Shown: piece by piece, positions 1 to 9,839 of the stretch | Layout of the letters: the number at the start of each line of letters is the position of its first letter | How positions within the stretch are numbered: the first letter of the stretch is position 1 | Origin: Chrysophaeum taylorii | Lineage: Eukaryota > Sar > Pelagophyceae > Pelagomonadales > Pelagomonadaceae | Assembly: GCA_029834535.1 (NCBI GenBank) | Contig: JAQMWT010000048.1 | Coordinates: forward strand, 1 to 64,000 | Length of the DNA: 64,000 nucleotides | Reading direction: 5' to 3' | Translations under genes and position numbers: made by a program | Notes under the pieces: model-generated | What the model saw: the letters and a program-made list of their open reading frames with translations, nothing else | Databases searched by the model: none | Told to the model about the DNA's origin: nothing

Positions 1-61
1 GTGGCGACTCCTCCTCGGCTTTCAGTTCATTGTCTACGTGTTTGGTTCGTTATCGTCTATC

Positions 62-945
62 ATGTCCTCGATCGAAATTAAAGATATCAAGTTTTTCGCA
101 AAAACTTGATGCCTTCAGCGGTGAGCGACATCTTTTCCACCAATGGACCCGGCGCCTGGAAAACATGATCATTTTCCACCGGCGATCGCATTATTTTGAC
201 CAGCGCACTTGGACCAGCATCTCACCTCTGGCTGCTCTGACGACGAATTTGGTGTCAAGCAGCAACGTGGTACTCTGCACTGTTCATGGCACTTCCAATC
301 ATGATACTGATCGTGCGGACATCCGTGAAAACCGCGATATGAACTTCACGCGGTTTTTTTTACAAGCGCATTACTGATGTTTACATGGGCCATGGAGATC
401 GTGTCGCTCATCTGCAATTGCTTCCTTGCATTCCTTGGTATGCAACAATATCGTGAACTTGAGTCTTTTCTTAACAAGTTAGTTCATCACTGGTGTTCGT
501 TGTCTCGGCATCATCATCAAGATTTCCCAGACACTCCTGCATTGCATTGCTTCAGACGAAAGAAAATTCCCGACTCGATCTTGCCTAAGGATCTCATTGC
601 ACTTGACTTAAACTGCGCACATATATGATGGTTTCGTTGATCGCCTCAACAGAAAGTTTTCGATTATCTTCAGACCAAGTCTGCGCTTGTCCATGCTACG
701 CTCCGCGAGGGTCCCCGCCCTCGTGAACTTGCAACTTTTTTGCGGTCGTACCAACCATCCTTCGGATAAATGCCTCATCGTCTCAATACTTTGCGCCCCC
801 AACAGCGTTCTCGCCCTCGCCCACCTTTCCGTTCCCGGCCTTCGCCTCCATTTTCCGGTGGTTCTTTCCCCCGCAAGCGCCGCGCCCTACTGACCTTTGT
901 CACTTTGTGGTATTCCTGGCCATCACCAGAAGGATTGTCGTAAGC
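62..945 (+). pseudogene. copia gag remnant with zinc knuckle
   Basis: The reading begins at the ATG at 62 (MSSIEIKD) and is shared with copy 2. The next part, with the motif FHQWTRRLE, resembles the N-terminal gag domain of copia elements and is already out of frame by about base 110. Near 893-940 lies a CCHC knuckle in which CGIPGHHQKDC is readable, but the first cysteine is in another frame because one base is missing. The knuckle would bind element RNA in the capsid. At least three frameshifts separate the start from the knuckle, so no functional Gag is made from this copy. Confidence 0.75.
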
Positions 946-1259
946 GTCAGCACTATATGCTCTCCCCCCTGCAGCCCGCCTCGCCCTCGTCCCCAATACC
1001 CACCTCGATCCAATCCCCAATACCCACCTCGAGCCCATCCACCATTCTACCAAACTATCTTTCCGCCCCCATCCCCTCTTGCCCCCATCTCACCCTCTCC
1101 GCCGCTTCTTGCGTTGCCACCCTCCACCACCCTCTGTCCCGCCTCCCACCGCCATATCTTCCCCTCCTGACCCATCTCTTTCTTTCTGCACCCACCTATC
1201 CGTCTTTCAATTTCCATCTTCTTTCCATCTCCGCCTCCATTCACCAAGTCCTTTCCTCC

Positions 1260-2770
1260 ACCAATGCCCTTACCGCTCTGCTCACCGCTCGTGAGCGCGA
1301 CTACCTGCACAGCAACAACCTTCGCCTCGTCGTCTACGATACCGGTGCTAACGTCAATCTCTTCAATTCTCCTGCTGGTTTCACTGACCTTGACAACACT
1401 CAACAGCACTCCTCACTTCTGCTATCGGCACTGGCTCTGTTTCTGGTTCTTGCACTGCTCACTTAACGTTTCCCTTCAATTGGTCCTCTCGACAATCGTG
1501 GTCTTCCTTCTCCTGCACCCACTCTTTCCGCCCTCATGGCATCCATGTCGCGTTCCCGCATACCCTCATCTCTCCTGGCCTTGGTGACAAACGGACTCTT
1601 TCGGATCATGCCCTTGAGCAAGTTGGTTACGATTGTCATACGATTCAGGATGTTGGCCCTATTCATCCGCAACGTATTTTACGTCACCGACACGCATCAC
1701 GTTATTCCCCTGCTTCGTCGCTGTGGTCTTCTTTTGATCGTCTGTTGGATCGGCAATACGACCGCTGCGCCCTACGCGGACTTCGTTTCACCTTTTGTGG
1801 CATTTTCTTCTTGCCCTCGCGTCCATGACCCTTGTGCGTTTCCCGCTGTGTCTCAACGCACTCAACTTACCTTCGACCTTTGGCATGCTCGTCTTGGTCA
1901 CTATAGTCCCTCTTATATCGACATCGCATGCTCGTCTTGGTCACTATAGTCCTCTTATATCCGACGTTTGTCTTCTCTCGCTGTTGGTGCCCCGCTCTCC
2001 CAAGTTCCGCGTCTCTTTCTTTTTGTCCTGCTTGTGCTTTAGGTAAAAGGCATGGTGCGCATGTTGGCCAACGTAAAGCACATGCCTCCACTTCCACCTC
2101 GATTCCTGCCACCAAGCCTTTGTCCCGTCCACGTGCCGTTGCTCCTTATCTTATTATCCACGCAGATCTCATGTTTATAGGTGTTCCTTCTTTCGTCTAC
2201 CAAGACCGCGCCATCCTTACGTTTGTTGATGATCATACGCGCCGCCGCACACGCTACTTTGCCCCCCGCCACGATGCACTTACGAACGCTCGTCAACTCG
2301 AACTTTTTCTGTCAACCGTATTTCGCCCATTTGGATATCGTATCGCCCTCATCTACACCGATCGTGACCGCTCTCTTATGGGTCAATTCGAAACCTTCTG
2401 TCTGGGCACAACATCGCTCTCAAACGGGCTCCTGCTGCTCAGTCCAAAACTTCACAGGCGCACGCTTTTTCTGGTGTTGTGGAACGCTCTCATCGCGCAT
2501 CTGCTGATATTACTCGCGCTCTTTTGGTGCATGCGCACCGTCCACCTGATTTTTGGCGTTGGGCCATGGAAACGACTGACTTCATCTCCGAGCGCATGCC
2601 AAGCGCCTCTAACCCTGGTTACATGACGCCATATGAAATGCTACATGAAACTCCCCCCCGTGTCGATTTTCTTCGTGTTTGGGGCTGTCCTGCTGCAATT
2701 CTTACTGCCGACACATGGCCTACCAAAGCTATAACAGGTATCTTCATTGGGTATCCCCTCTGCTGGTCCC
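1260..2770 (+). pseudogene. copia pol 5' half: protease, GAG-pre-integrase and integrase remnants
   Basis: In order: the aspartic protease active site DTGA at about 1,338-1,349 in the context LVVYDTGANVNLF; the GAG-pre-integrase motif LWHARLGH near 1,879-1,905; a CxxC pair (CPACALGK) near 2,027; the integrase core with HADL near 2,158 and TDRD near 2,358 as the two aspartates, and VERSHR near 2,479 as the likely glutamate; then the C-terminal part with PPDFWRWA and VWGCPAAIL (to about 2,770). These are the protease and DDE integrase of copia Pol. A direct duplication of about 46 bases (1,883-1,970) repeats the ARLGHYSP segment and breaks the frame, and several other frameshifts occur. Confidence 0.85.
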
Positions 2771-3246
2771 GGTTATCGCATCATTCTTCAACGCCCCACT
2801 GGTCCAGTCATTCACACTTCCATTGATGTTACTTTCGACGAGAGCTTTGCTTTGCGTAAGACTTCCCTGTCCTCCCAACCCCTTCCTCCTCCTCTTGTGG
2901 ATTCTCGTTTTCCTGACTTATTTTATTATGACCCTCGTTTGTCTTCCGCTGTTGCTCCCTTGTCTCCTGTTTTTGATGCTCAGGAGCCGGCCTTATCGGG
3001 ACTGATCACCCCAGAAACAATACCACAACCGTCAACGGACAATACGAAAGTGCACCATTACGTCGAGCCAAACGGGGCCGACCGCGCAAAGTCGACCAAA
3101 GCGCATTACCAACCAAACCAACTCAACCATCGAACTTTCATGCTGGCGTTTGTCAACAACGCAATGTCGATTCTGTTTCATCCTGTCACAATGTCGATTC
3201 TGTTTCCTCCTGTCACTCTCTGTATGTCTCTTATTCTAGCTTTCGT

Positions 3247-4880
3247 TTGTTAGTTCATTATGTCTTCCTTCCCCTTTGTCTAGCTCACACCCTCGTTGAT
3301 CCCCATGCACATGTTCACTACTCTGCTTCCGAAGAAACCTCTCAGTATTCTTACATTGACGATCAAAATGTCACTTCCACCCATTTACGCGAAGCTTTTG
3401 CTCAGACAAATCCTGAGCGTCCTGGCTGGTTGCAAGCCATCGCCAAGGAATATGATTCCCTCGGTCAGCTTGGTTGCTGGGATGTTGTTCGCGTTCCTTC
3501 GACTTTTTCAAAATCTGTACCCTCAAGTGGATCCTCCGCGAGAAGTATGACTCTGGCCGCTTCAAATCGTACAAGGCTCGCCTCGTTGTCCGCGGTTACA
3601 CCCAGGTTCACGGCATTGATTATCACGACACCTACTCGCCGGTTGCTAACATCGTCACCATCCGTTTCTTTCTTACTTTTGTTGCTGTTCATGACTGGTA
3701 TTTGCACAAGTTGGACGTCAGCTCCGCTTTTATCCAAGCTCCCATTGACGAAGACATCTATGTCTGGCCACGCGAAGGCTATGCTCCTCGCCAACCCACC
3801 GATGGTTCCAAAATCGTTTCCAAGCTCCGTTGCTCTTGGTATGGTTGCAAACAAGCTTGTCGTAATTGGTGGCTTTATTTGGAACGCTTCCTTGTCAATC
3901 AATGATTGTGGCTTCGTCCGCGGATCTGGTGACACTTGCAGTTACAAGCTCGTGCTTAATTCTACCGTTGTCCTACGTCGTTCTTGTCGTTGATGATCTT
4001 CTTGTGGCGCACCCTCGTCATTGCCTTGGCCATTACCAAGCCTTCTTCCTCCGTTTCCGACCTTCACTGACGTCAATGAACTTGACCTCACCTCTTACGT
4101 TGGTCTTCGCATGTGATCGCCCTCGAGAACCCTCACTCTTGACCAATCCCATGCTATCCGTGAAATCCTACCGACCATCGCTTCATCAACAGTAAACCAG
4201 AACTGACTCCCGCTCCCAAAGGTCTTCATCTTTCTGCGGCTGATTGTCCTGCTCCTGGCTCTCCCGATCACGTCTTCATGGCACGCATCCCTTTTCGTCG
4301 TATTGTTGGCTGTGTTTTATTTATTTCCGTCATGACTCGCCCTGATATCACTTGGCCCGTCAATCAGTGTGCGCGTTTTTCACACAATCCTGGTAAACCC
4401 CACTGGCACGCTTTATCCCATACCCTTCGTTATCTCAATGGTTCTCAAGATCTTGCCCTTGTTCTTGGTCGCGATTCTACCCTTCGTCTCTGTGGTTCTT
4501 CCGACTCCAGCTGGGCCGACGACCCTGATGACCGCCACTCCACCACTGGCTTTTGTTTTCTCCTTGCTGACTCTATGATAGCCTGCTGCTCACGCTCGCA
4601 GTACCTCCTCGCCCGCTCCTCTTTTGAATACTGCTGAGCTCTCTTGGCTTCTCAAACTTTTTGATGACTTTGATCTCCCTCGTCACACGGTACCAATGTA
4701 TGTCGATAACAGCACCACCGTCACCCAAGTCCGTCTCCAATGTCTCACGCGGCGCACCCGCCATATTGATATTCGCTTTTACAGCACCGCCGAATATCAT
4801 CGCAACCACATCATTGATCTCCAACACATCACCGCCGTGACAACCTTAGCGATATCTTCACCCGCAGTACGAAGCTCCTT
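3247..4880 (+). pseudogene. copia reverse transcriptase and RNase H remnant
   Basis: The reverse transcriptase segment is clear at about 3,510-3,905 (FKSYKARLVVRGYTQVHG, LDVSSAFIQAPIDEDIY, RCSWYGCKQA), typical of the RVT_2 family. The catalytic VDDLL motif lies in another frame near 3,988. RNase H follows from about 4,278: TRPDITW, LRYLNGSQD, DSSWADD and, after a further shift near 4,630, YVDNSTTV and RRTRHIDIRFY. Compared with copy 2, the stretch reading EAELLALYAA is missing at 4,630, a deletion inside RNase H. The products would copy element RNA into DNA, but this copy is not intact. Confidence 0.9.
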
Positions 4881-4998
4881 CCTTCTTCCGGCTTCGTGCT
4901 CGTTACCTCACCTCGTGACTTCGCCCTGATATCTCCTGTCTCTTTCTGCCACACTGCCTCTCCTGACGTCTTCCTTCAAGCTTCTCCTCTGTGAACGT

Positions 4999-5104
4999 CT
5001 CACTTACCCCTTTTTTTCCTTTTCTTTCTTTTTCCAGCACCTGTGTGAGGACCTCACTTACCCCTTTTTCTTCCTTTTCTTTCTTTTCCAGCACCTGTGT
5101 GAGG
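4999..5104 (+). repeat. two tandem pyrimidine-rich units next to the copia 3' LTR
   Basis: Two copies of a unit of about 52 bases, cacttacccc followed by a T/C tract and ccagcacctgtgtgagg, directly precede the LTR. The same pair, reverse complemented, lies at about 5,463-5,570 in copy 2, so it belongs to the element. No purine-rich tract, the usual plus-strand primer, is visible beside the LTR. Confidence 0.75.
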
Positions 5105-5168
5105 ATGCTATGACACTTACCCCTGCACCACGTATCCAGTATCCCTACGTCATCCCCTTATCGCTATG
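5098..5168 (+). repeat. truncated 3' LTR of copia copy 1
   Basis: Begins tgtgaggatgctatgacac and matches the reverse complement of the 96-bp LTR of copy 2 for about 70 bases, ending near tatcgctatgag. The last 25 or so bases, which should end in CGTAACA, are missing. Confidence 0.75.
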
Positions 5169-5255
5169 AGGTCCCATTATAGTTCTCACATCTCCATTTC
5201 AGTTCTCACAAGGCCGTTTGGCGAATAGTAATTCTGTAGCAGCAGGACCCGACGT

Positions 5256-5376
5256 GTCCGTTGGGTAAGTATATAGTCGGTTTGTGGGTCGATACCCTCA
5301 CGTCCGTTGGCTGAGTATATAGTCGGTTTGCGGGCGTCAGTACTTTAGGTGTGTGTCCGTTGGCGGAGTATATAGT
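5256..5376. repeat. tandem ~50-bp repeat, third unit split by copia copy 2
   Basis: Units start with GTCCGTTGG at 5,256, 5,302 and 5,355 and contain TATATAGTCGGTTTG and ACTTTAGGTG. The third unit stops at ATAGT (5,372-5,376) and resumes after the element at 9,799 (ATAGT, then TGTTTTGTGGG and ACTTTAGGTG). This is host sequence and independently confirms the insertion boundary. Confidence 0.8.
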
Positions 5377-5472
5377 TGTTACGAATGGAATGAGGCGTTA
5401 GACTAGCGATAGGAGAAAGACGTAAGGATACTGGATACGTGGTGCAGGGGTAAGTGTCATAGCTTCCTCACA
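5377..5472 (-). repeat. 3' LTR of copia copy 2 (96 bp)
   Basis: Runs from TGTTACGAATGG to TTCCTCACA. It aligns end to end with 9,703-9,798. Ninety-six bases is very short for a copia LTR. Confidence 0.85.
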
Positions 5473-5600
5473 CAGGTGCTGGAAAAGAAGGAAAAGGAAA
5501 AAGGGGGTAAGTGAGGTCCTCACACAGGTGCTGGAAAAAGAAGGAAAAGGAAAAAGGGGGTAAGTGAGACGCTCACAGAGGAGAAGCTTTGAGGAAGACG

Positions 5601-7384
5601 TCACAGAGGCGTTGTGGCAAGAAAACAGCAGAGATCAGGGCGAAGATCACGAAGTGAGGTAAAGAGCACGAAGCCGGAGGAAGGAAGGAGCTTCCGTACT
5701 GCGGGTGAAAATGTCGCTAAGATTGTGAAGGCGGGGTTGTTTGTTTTGAGATCAATGATGTGGTTGCGATGATATTCGGCGGTACTGTAAAAGCGAATGT
5801 CAATATGGCGGGTGCGCCGTGTGAGACATTGGAGACGAACTTGGGTGACGGTGGTGCTATTATCAACATACATTGGGACCGTGTGACGAGGGAGATCAAA
5901 GTCATCAAAAAGTGTGAGAAGCCAAGAGAGCTCAGCAGTAGCAGCGTAAAGAGCGAGCAATTCAGCTTCAAAAGAAGAGCGAGCAAGTAAGTATTGCGAG
6001 CGGGAGCAGTAGGCTATCATAGAGCCAGCAAGGAGAAAACAAAAACCAGTTGTAGAGTGGCGGTCATCAGGGTCGTCGGCCCAGCTGGAGTCGGAGTAAC
6101 CACAGAGATGAAGGGTAGAATCGCGACCAAGAATAAGGCAAGATCCTGAGTACCGTTGAGATAACGCAGAGTGTGGGATAAAGCGTGCCAGTGGGGTTTA
6201 CCAGGATTGTTGGAAAAACGCGCACACTGATTGACGGACCAAGTGATATCAGGGCGAGTCATGACGGAAATAAATAAAACACAGCCAACAATACGGCGAA
6301 AAGGGATGCGTGCCATGAAAATGTGATCTGGAGAACCAGGAGCAGGACAATCAGCCGCAGAAAGATGCAGACCTTTGGGAGCGGGAGACAGTTCAGGTTC
6401 ACTGTTGATGAAGCGATGTTCGGTAAGAATTTCACGGATAGCATGGGATTGGTCAAGAGTGAGGGTTCTCTGGGGGCGATCACGCGTAATGCGAAGACCA
6501 ACGTAAGTGGTGAGGTCAAGTTCATTGACGTCAGTGAAAGCGCGGAAACGGAGGAAAAAGGCTTGGTAATGGCCAATGCAATGACGAGGTGCGCCACAAG
6601 AAGATCATCAACGACAAGAACGAGGGACGTAGGACAACGGTAGAATTGAGCACGAGCTAGTAATGGCAAGTGTCACCAGATCCGCGGACGAAGCCACAAT
6701 CATTGAGAAGGAAGCGTTCCAAATAAAGCCACCAATTACGACAAGCTTGTTTGCAACCATACCAAGAGCGACGGAGCTTGTAAACGATTTTGGAACCATC
6801 GGTGGGTTGGCGAGGAGCATAGCCTTCGGGTGGCCAGACATAGATGTCTTCGTCAATGGGAGCTTGAATAAAAGCGGAGCTGACATCCAACTTGTGCAAA
6901 TCCCAGTCATGAACAGCGACAAAGGTTAGAAAGAAACGGATCGTGACGATGTTGGCAACCGGTGAGTAGGTGTCATGATAATCAATGCCGTGAACCTGGG
7001 TGTAACCGCGGACGACAAGGCGAGCCTTGTACGATTTGAAGCGGCCAGAATCATACTTCTTGCGGAGGATCCACGTGAGGGTACAAATGTTGCGAGAAAA
7101 AGTCTCAGGAGGCGAATCACATCCCGACAACCAAGTTGACCAAGAGAGCTGTATTCTTTAGCGATGGCTTGCAACCAGCCAGGACGCTCAGGATTGGTCG
7201 GAGCTAAAGCTTCACGTAAATGGGTGGAAGTAATAGTGTTTTCGTCAAGGTGGGAATATTGTGAAATTTCTTCGGAAGCAGAGTAATAAACGTGTGCATG
7301 GGGATCAACAAGGGTGTTAGCTAAACAAAGGGGAAGGAAGACATAATGAACTAACAAACGAAAGCTAACAGAAGAGACATACAA
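5601..7384 (-). pseudogene. copia copy 2 reverse transcriptase and RNase H
   Basis: On the minus strand the reverse transcriptase is readable from about 7,070 to 6,700 (YKARLVVRGYTQVHG, LDVSSAFIQAPIDEDIY, RSWYGCKQACRNWW), with VDDLLVAH in another frame near 6,600. RNase H follows (6,316-5,601) with TRPDITW, FEAELLALYAATAELSW, YVDNSTTV and RTRHIDIRFY. Unlike copy 1, this copy keeps the EAELLALYAA stretch. Frameshifts near 7,130, 6,660, 6,320 and 6,020 prevent translation of one product. Confidence 0.9.
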
Positions 7385-8110
7385 AGAGTTACAGGGGAAA
7401 CAGAAGCGACAGAGGAAACAGAATCAACATCGTGACAGGAGGAAACAGAATGGCCCGTATCGACATTGTGACAGGATGAAACAGAATGGCCCGTAAAAAA
7501 GTTTGTTGGTTGTTGTAACGCGCGTTGGTCGACTTTGCGCGGTCGGCCCCGTTTAGCACGACGTAATGGTGCACGTTTCGTATTGTCCAGTAACAGTGTA
7601 TTCAGTGACGGTTGAGTTGTTTCAGGGGTGATCAGTCCCGATAAAGCCGGCTCCGGAGCATCAAAAACAGAAGACATGGGCGCTACGGCCGAAGATAAAC
7701 GAGGGTCGTAATAAAACAAGTCAGGAAAACGAGAATCCACTAGAGACGGAGGAAGGGGTTAAGTGGACAGTGACTTACGCAGAGCGAAATTTTCGTCAAA
7801 AACAACATCAATCGAGGTGTGGATGACAGGACCTGTGGGGCGTTGAAGCAATATGCGATATCCAGGGCCTGCAGAGGGATACCCAATGAAGATACCGGTT
7901 ATAGCTTTGGTAGGCCATTTGTCGCCAGTAAGAATTGCAGCAGGACAGCCCCAAACACGAAGAAAATCGACGCGCGGGAGTGTTTCATGCAGCATTTCAT
8001 ATGGCGTCATACATCCAGGATTAGAGGCATTTGGCATACGCTCAGAGATGAAGTCAGCCGTTTCCATGGCCCAACGCCAAAAATCAGGTGGACGCGAGCT
8101 TCGCTCGTCA
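7351..8110 (-). pseudogene. copia copy 2 integrase C-terminus and integrase-RT linker
   Basis: The minus strand reads RPPDFWRWAMETADF, YEMLHETLPRVDF and VWGCPAAIL, the integrase C-terminal region, then a low-complexity linker with LSGLITPETTQPS. Similarity to copy 1 begins abruptly near 8,100, at the RPPDFW motif. The upstream catalytic core with its DDE residues is absent. Confidence 0.8.
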
Positions 8111-8487
8111 TACTCGAATAGACTGCGGTAGAAGTTGGCGACAGTGGCAAAACAGTTGTGGCACGTAAGAACGTCGCAGATAGCTTGCAGATAGCGTCGC
8201 AGTGGCACGTAAGTACATTGCAGATAGCGTCGCGGGTGCTGAGCACGGAATTCACGTCGATAGCAAAACCGAATTTTAAAGGTCAGAAAAGCGGCGAAAA
8301 AGTGCGTGAAGGAGAACCACAAATCACACAGCAAAGAAGCGTCTGTCCAGGATCCCGAAGATGAGCGATCCAACCACATAGGAAGCACGAAAACTGCGCA
8401 CGCGAAAAATTGACAGGCACGGCGTAGTTGTGGCAGGTGAAATGCGCGATGGAACGTGATTCGCTAGTTTTTACCAAAACCGACAAG

Positions 8488-8720
8488 CACAACGAGGAGT
8501 GGATCGACGAATAGCTGAAAATGCACAACGGGGAGTGGAGCAACGAATAGGCGAAATACAGAACGAGGAGGGGAGCAACGACAAGGTGAAAAGACAGAAC
8601 GAGGAGAGGAGCAACGACGAGGGGAAAATACGGAACGAGGGGTGGAGCAACGACGAGGTGAAAATACAGAACGAGGGGTTGAGCAACGAATAGCGGAAAA
8701 TACAGAACGAGGCGCCTGTG
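8488..8720 (-). repeat. 36-bp tandem array in place of the integrase core
   Basis: About six degenerate copies of a 36-base unit carrying GAACGAGG, GGAGCAACGA and GAAAATACAG on the plus strand. Read on the minus strand it gives a 12-residue repeat such as PRSVFSPRRCST. Because 36 is divisible by three, long open frames appear in more than one phase. Confidence 0.8.
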
Positions 8721-8936
8721 CAATGGGAGCTAAAAAACAAAAAAAACGAGGGGCTTCCGTGGGATGGGGTTGTTGATGTGCTTGCATCAGCTTGGAAGAG
8801 TCTGGTGGCTGACGACGCGGCGGATAGCGCGGCGGAAGTAGTTGTGCATGCCATCGAAATTGGTTGTTGTTGAGCTTCTCAAGGGTACAACCACATTCAT
8901 CGGTACGAAACGCGAGACGATAAAACAAAGCCAGTA

Positions 8937-9035
8937 AGGCTTGAAGCACGATGCACGTAGTCAAATGCGAGGACACACTCGAGGGTGCTTGAAGCACGAT
9001 GCACGTAGTCAAATGCGAGGACACATTCGAGGGTG
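8937..9035. repeat. 48-bp direct duplication inside copia copy 2
   Basis: Two adjacent copies of a block beginning cttgaagcacgatgcacg and ending cattcgagggtg, differing by one base. It lies between the gag remnant and the substituted integrase region. Confidence 0.8.
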
Positions 9036-9209
9036 CGTCGGATCAGGTACAAATGCCGAGCAACTTGAACTCCGGTGATAGGTAAAATGCCGAGCAACTT
9101 GTATACTCCGATGATGAACTTGTTGAGGAAGTTCGCTACGCGATCCCCACGGCCCATGTAGACATCGGTAATGCGCTTGTAAAGTCGCGTGAAGTTCATG
9201 TCGCGGTTG

Positions 9210-9518
9210 TCATGTTGTTCGCGTGAAGTTCATGTCGCGGTTTTCACGGATATCCGCACGATCAGTATCATGCATTGGTAGTGCCATGAAGAGTGCACTG
9301 TACCAGCGTTGCTGCTTGAGACCAAATTCTTCTTCTTCAGAGCAGCCAGAAGCGGAAATGCTAGTCCAAGTGTCAGTGGTCAAGATAATGCGATCACCGG
9401 TGGAAATGATCATGTTTTTTTCAAGACGCCGGGTCCATTGGTGAAAAAGATGTCGCTCACCACTGAAAGCATCGAGTTTTTGCGAAAGCTTGCTATCCTT
9501 AATTTCGATCGAGGACAT
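9210..9518 (-). pseudogene. copia copy 2 gag N-terminus
   Basis: Starts at the ATG at 9,518 (MSSIEIKDSKLSQKLDAFSG) and stays open to 9,210 through FHQWTRRLEKNMII and MHDTDRADIRENRDMNFTR. The frame is also open upstream to an ATG formed exactly at the junction of LTR and primer site (9,635). A short duplication of GTGAAGTTCATGTCGCGG (near 9,190 and 9,222) ends the frame. The match to the copia gag N-terminal domain is by pattern (LDAFSG and W..RLE) and position. The second half of Gag, with the knuckle, is missing. Confidence 0.7.
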
Positions 9519-9622
9519 GATAAACGATAACGAACCGAACACGTAGCAATGAACTGAAGCCGATGAGGAGTCGCCGTTATCCGTGACGTCAAGCGCAGGT
9601 TCGATCGAAACGAACGAACGAA

Positions 9623-9634
9623 CACCTGCTACCA
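9623..9634 (-). other. primer binding site, initiator tRNA-Met type
   Basis: Directly abuts the 5' LTR. The minus strand reads TGGTAGCAGGTG; the first nine bases complement the 3' end (CTGCTACCA) of eukaryotic initiator methionine tRNA, the standard copia primer. Confidence 0.8.
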
Positions 9635-9798
9635 TGTTACGAATGGAATGAGGCGTTAGACTAGCGATAAGAGAAAGACGTAAGGATACTGGATACGTGG
9701 TGTGTTACGAATGGAATGAGGTGTTAGACGAGCGATAAGAGAAAGACGTAAGGATACTGGATACGTGGTGCAGGGGTAAGTGTCATAGCTTCCTTACA
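9635..9798 (-). repeat. 5' LTR of copia copy 2, with a 68-bp internal duplication
   Basis: The intact 96-bp LTR is 9,703-9,798. Bases 9,635-9,702 repeat its first 68 bases (TGTTACG to GTGGTG) in tandem, so this LTR is 164 bases long while the partner at 5,377 is 96. Confidence 0.85.
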
Positions 9799-9839
9799 AT
9801 AGTTGTTTTGTGGGAGTGAGTACTTTAGGTGCCAGCGAC

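Larger units (their letters stand above)
1..5168 (+). mobile_element. Ty1/copia retrotransposon, copy 1 (5' end outside window, decayed)
   Basis: Copia order gag - zinc knuckle - protease - integrase - reverse transcriptase - RNase H is readable on the plus strand, but in many frames. Base 1 matches internal sequence about 60 bases inside the 5' LTR of the second copy (reverse strand near 9,573), so the 5' LTR lies outside the window or is lost. The 3' LTR begins at 5,098 and stops matching at about 5,168, some 25 bases short. Decay is by small indels, for example extra T bases just after the gag start compared with copy 2. The element cannot code for an intact polyprotein. Confidence 0.9.
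5377..9798 (-). mobile_element. Ty1/copia retrotransposon, copy 2, complete insertion but defective
   Basis: Bounded by LTRs that start TGTTACGAATGG and end in TTACA or TCACA, and flanked by the 5-bp target duplication ATAGT (5,372-5,376 and 9,799-9,803), the duplication size expected of copia integrases. Total 4,422 bases, coding on the minus strand. Gag start, integrase C-terminus, reverse transcriptase and RNase H are recognisable and closely match copy 1. The zinc knuckle, protease and integrase catalytic core (about 560-2,530 of copy 1) have no counterpart; unrelated sequence and a 36-bp tandem array occupy that place. Numerous frameshifts are present. Confidence 0.9.

Noticed and set aside
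897-1466. A separate proline-rich host gene
   Set aside because: The frame contains the CCHC knuckle remnant and the DTGA protease site in copia order, so it belongs to the retrotransposon.
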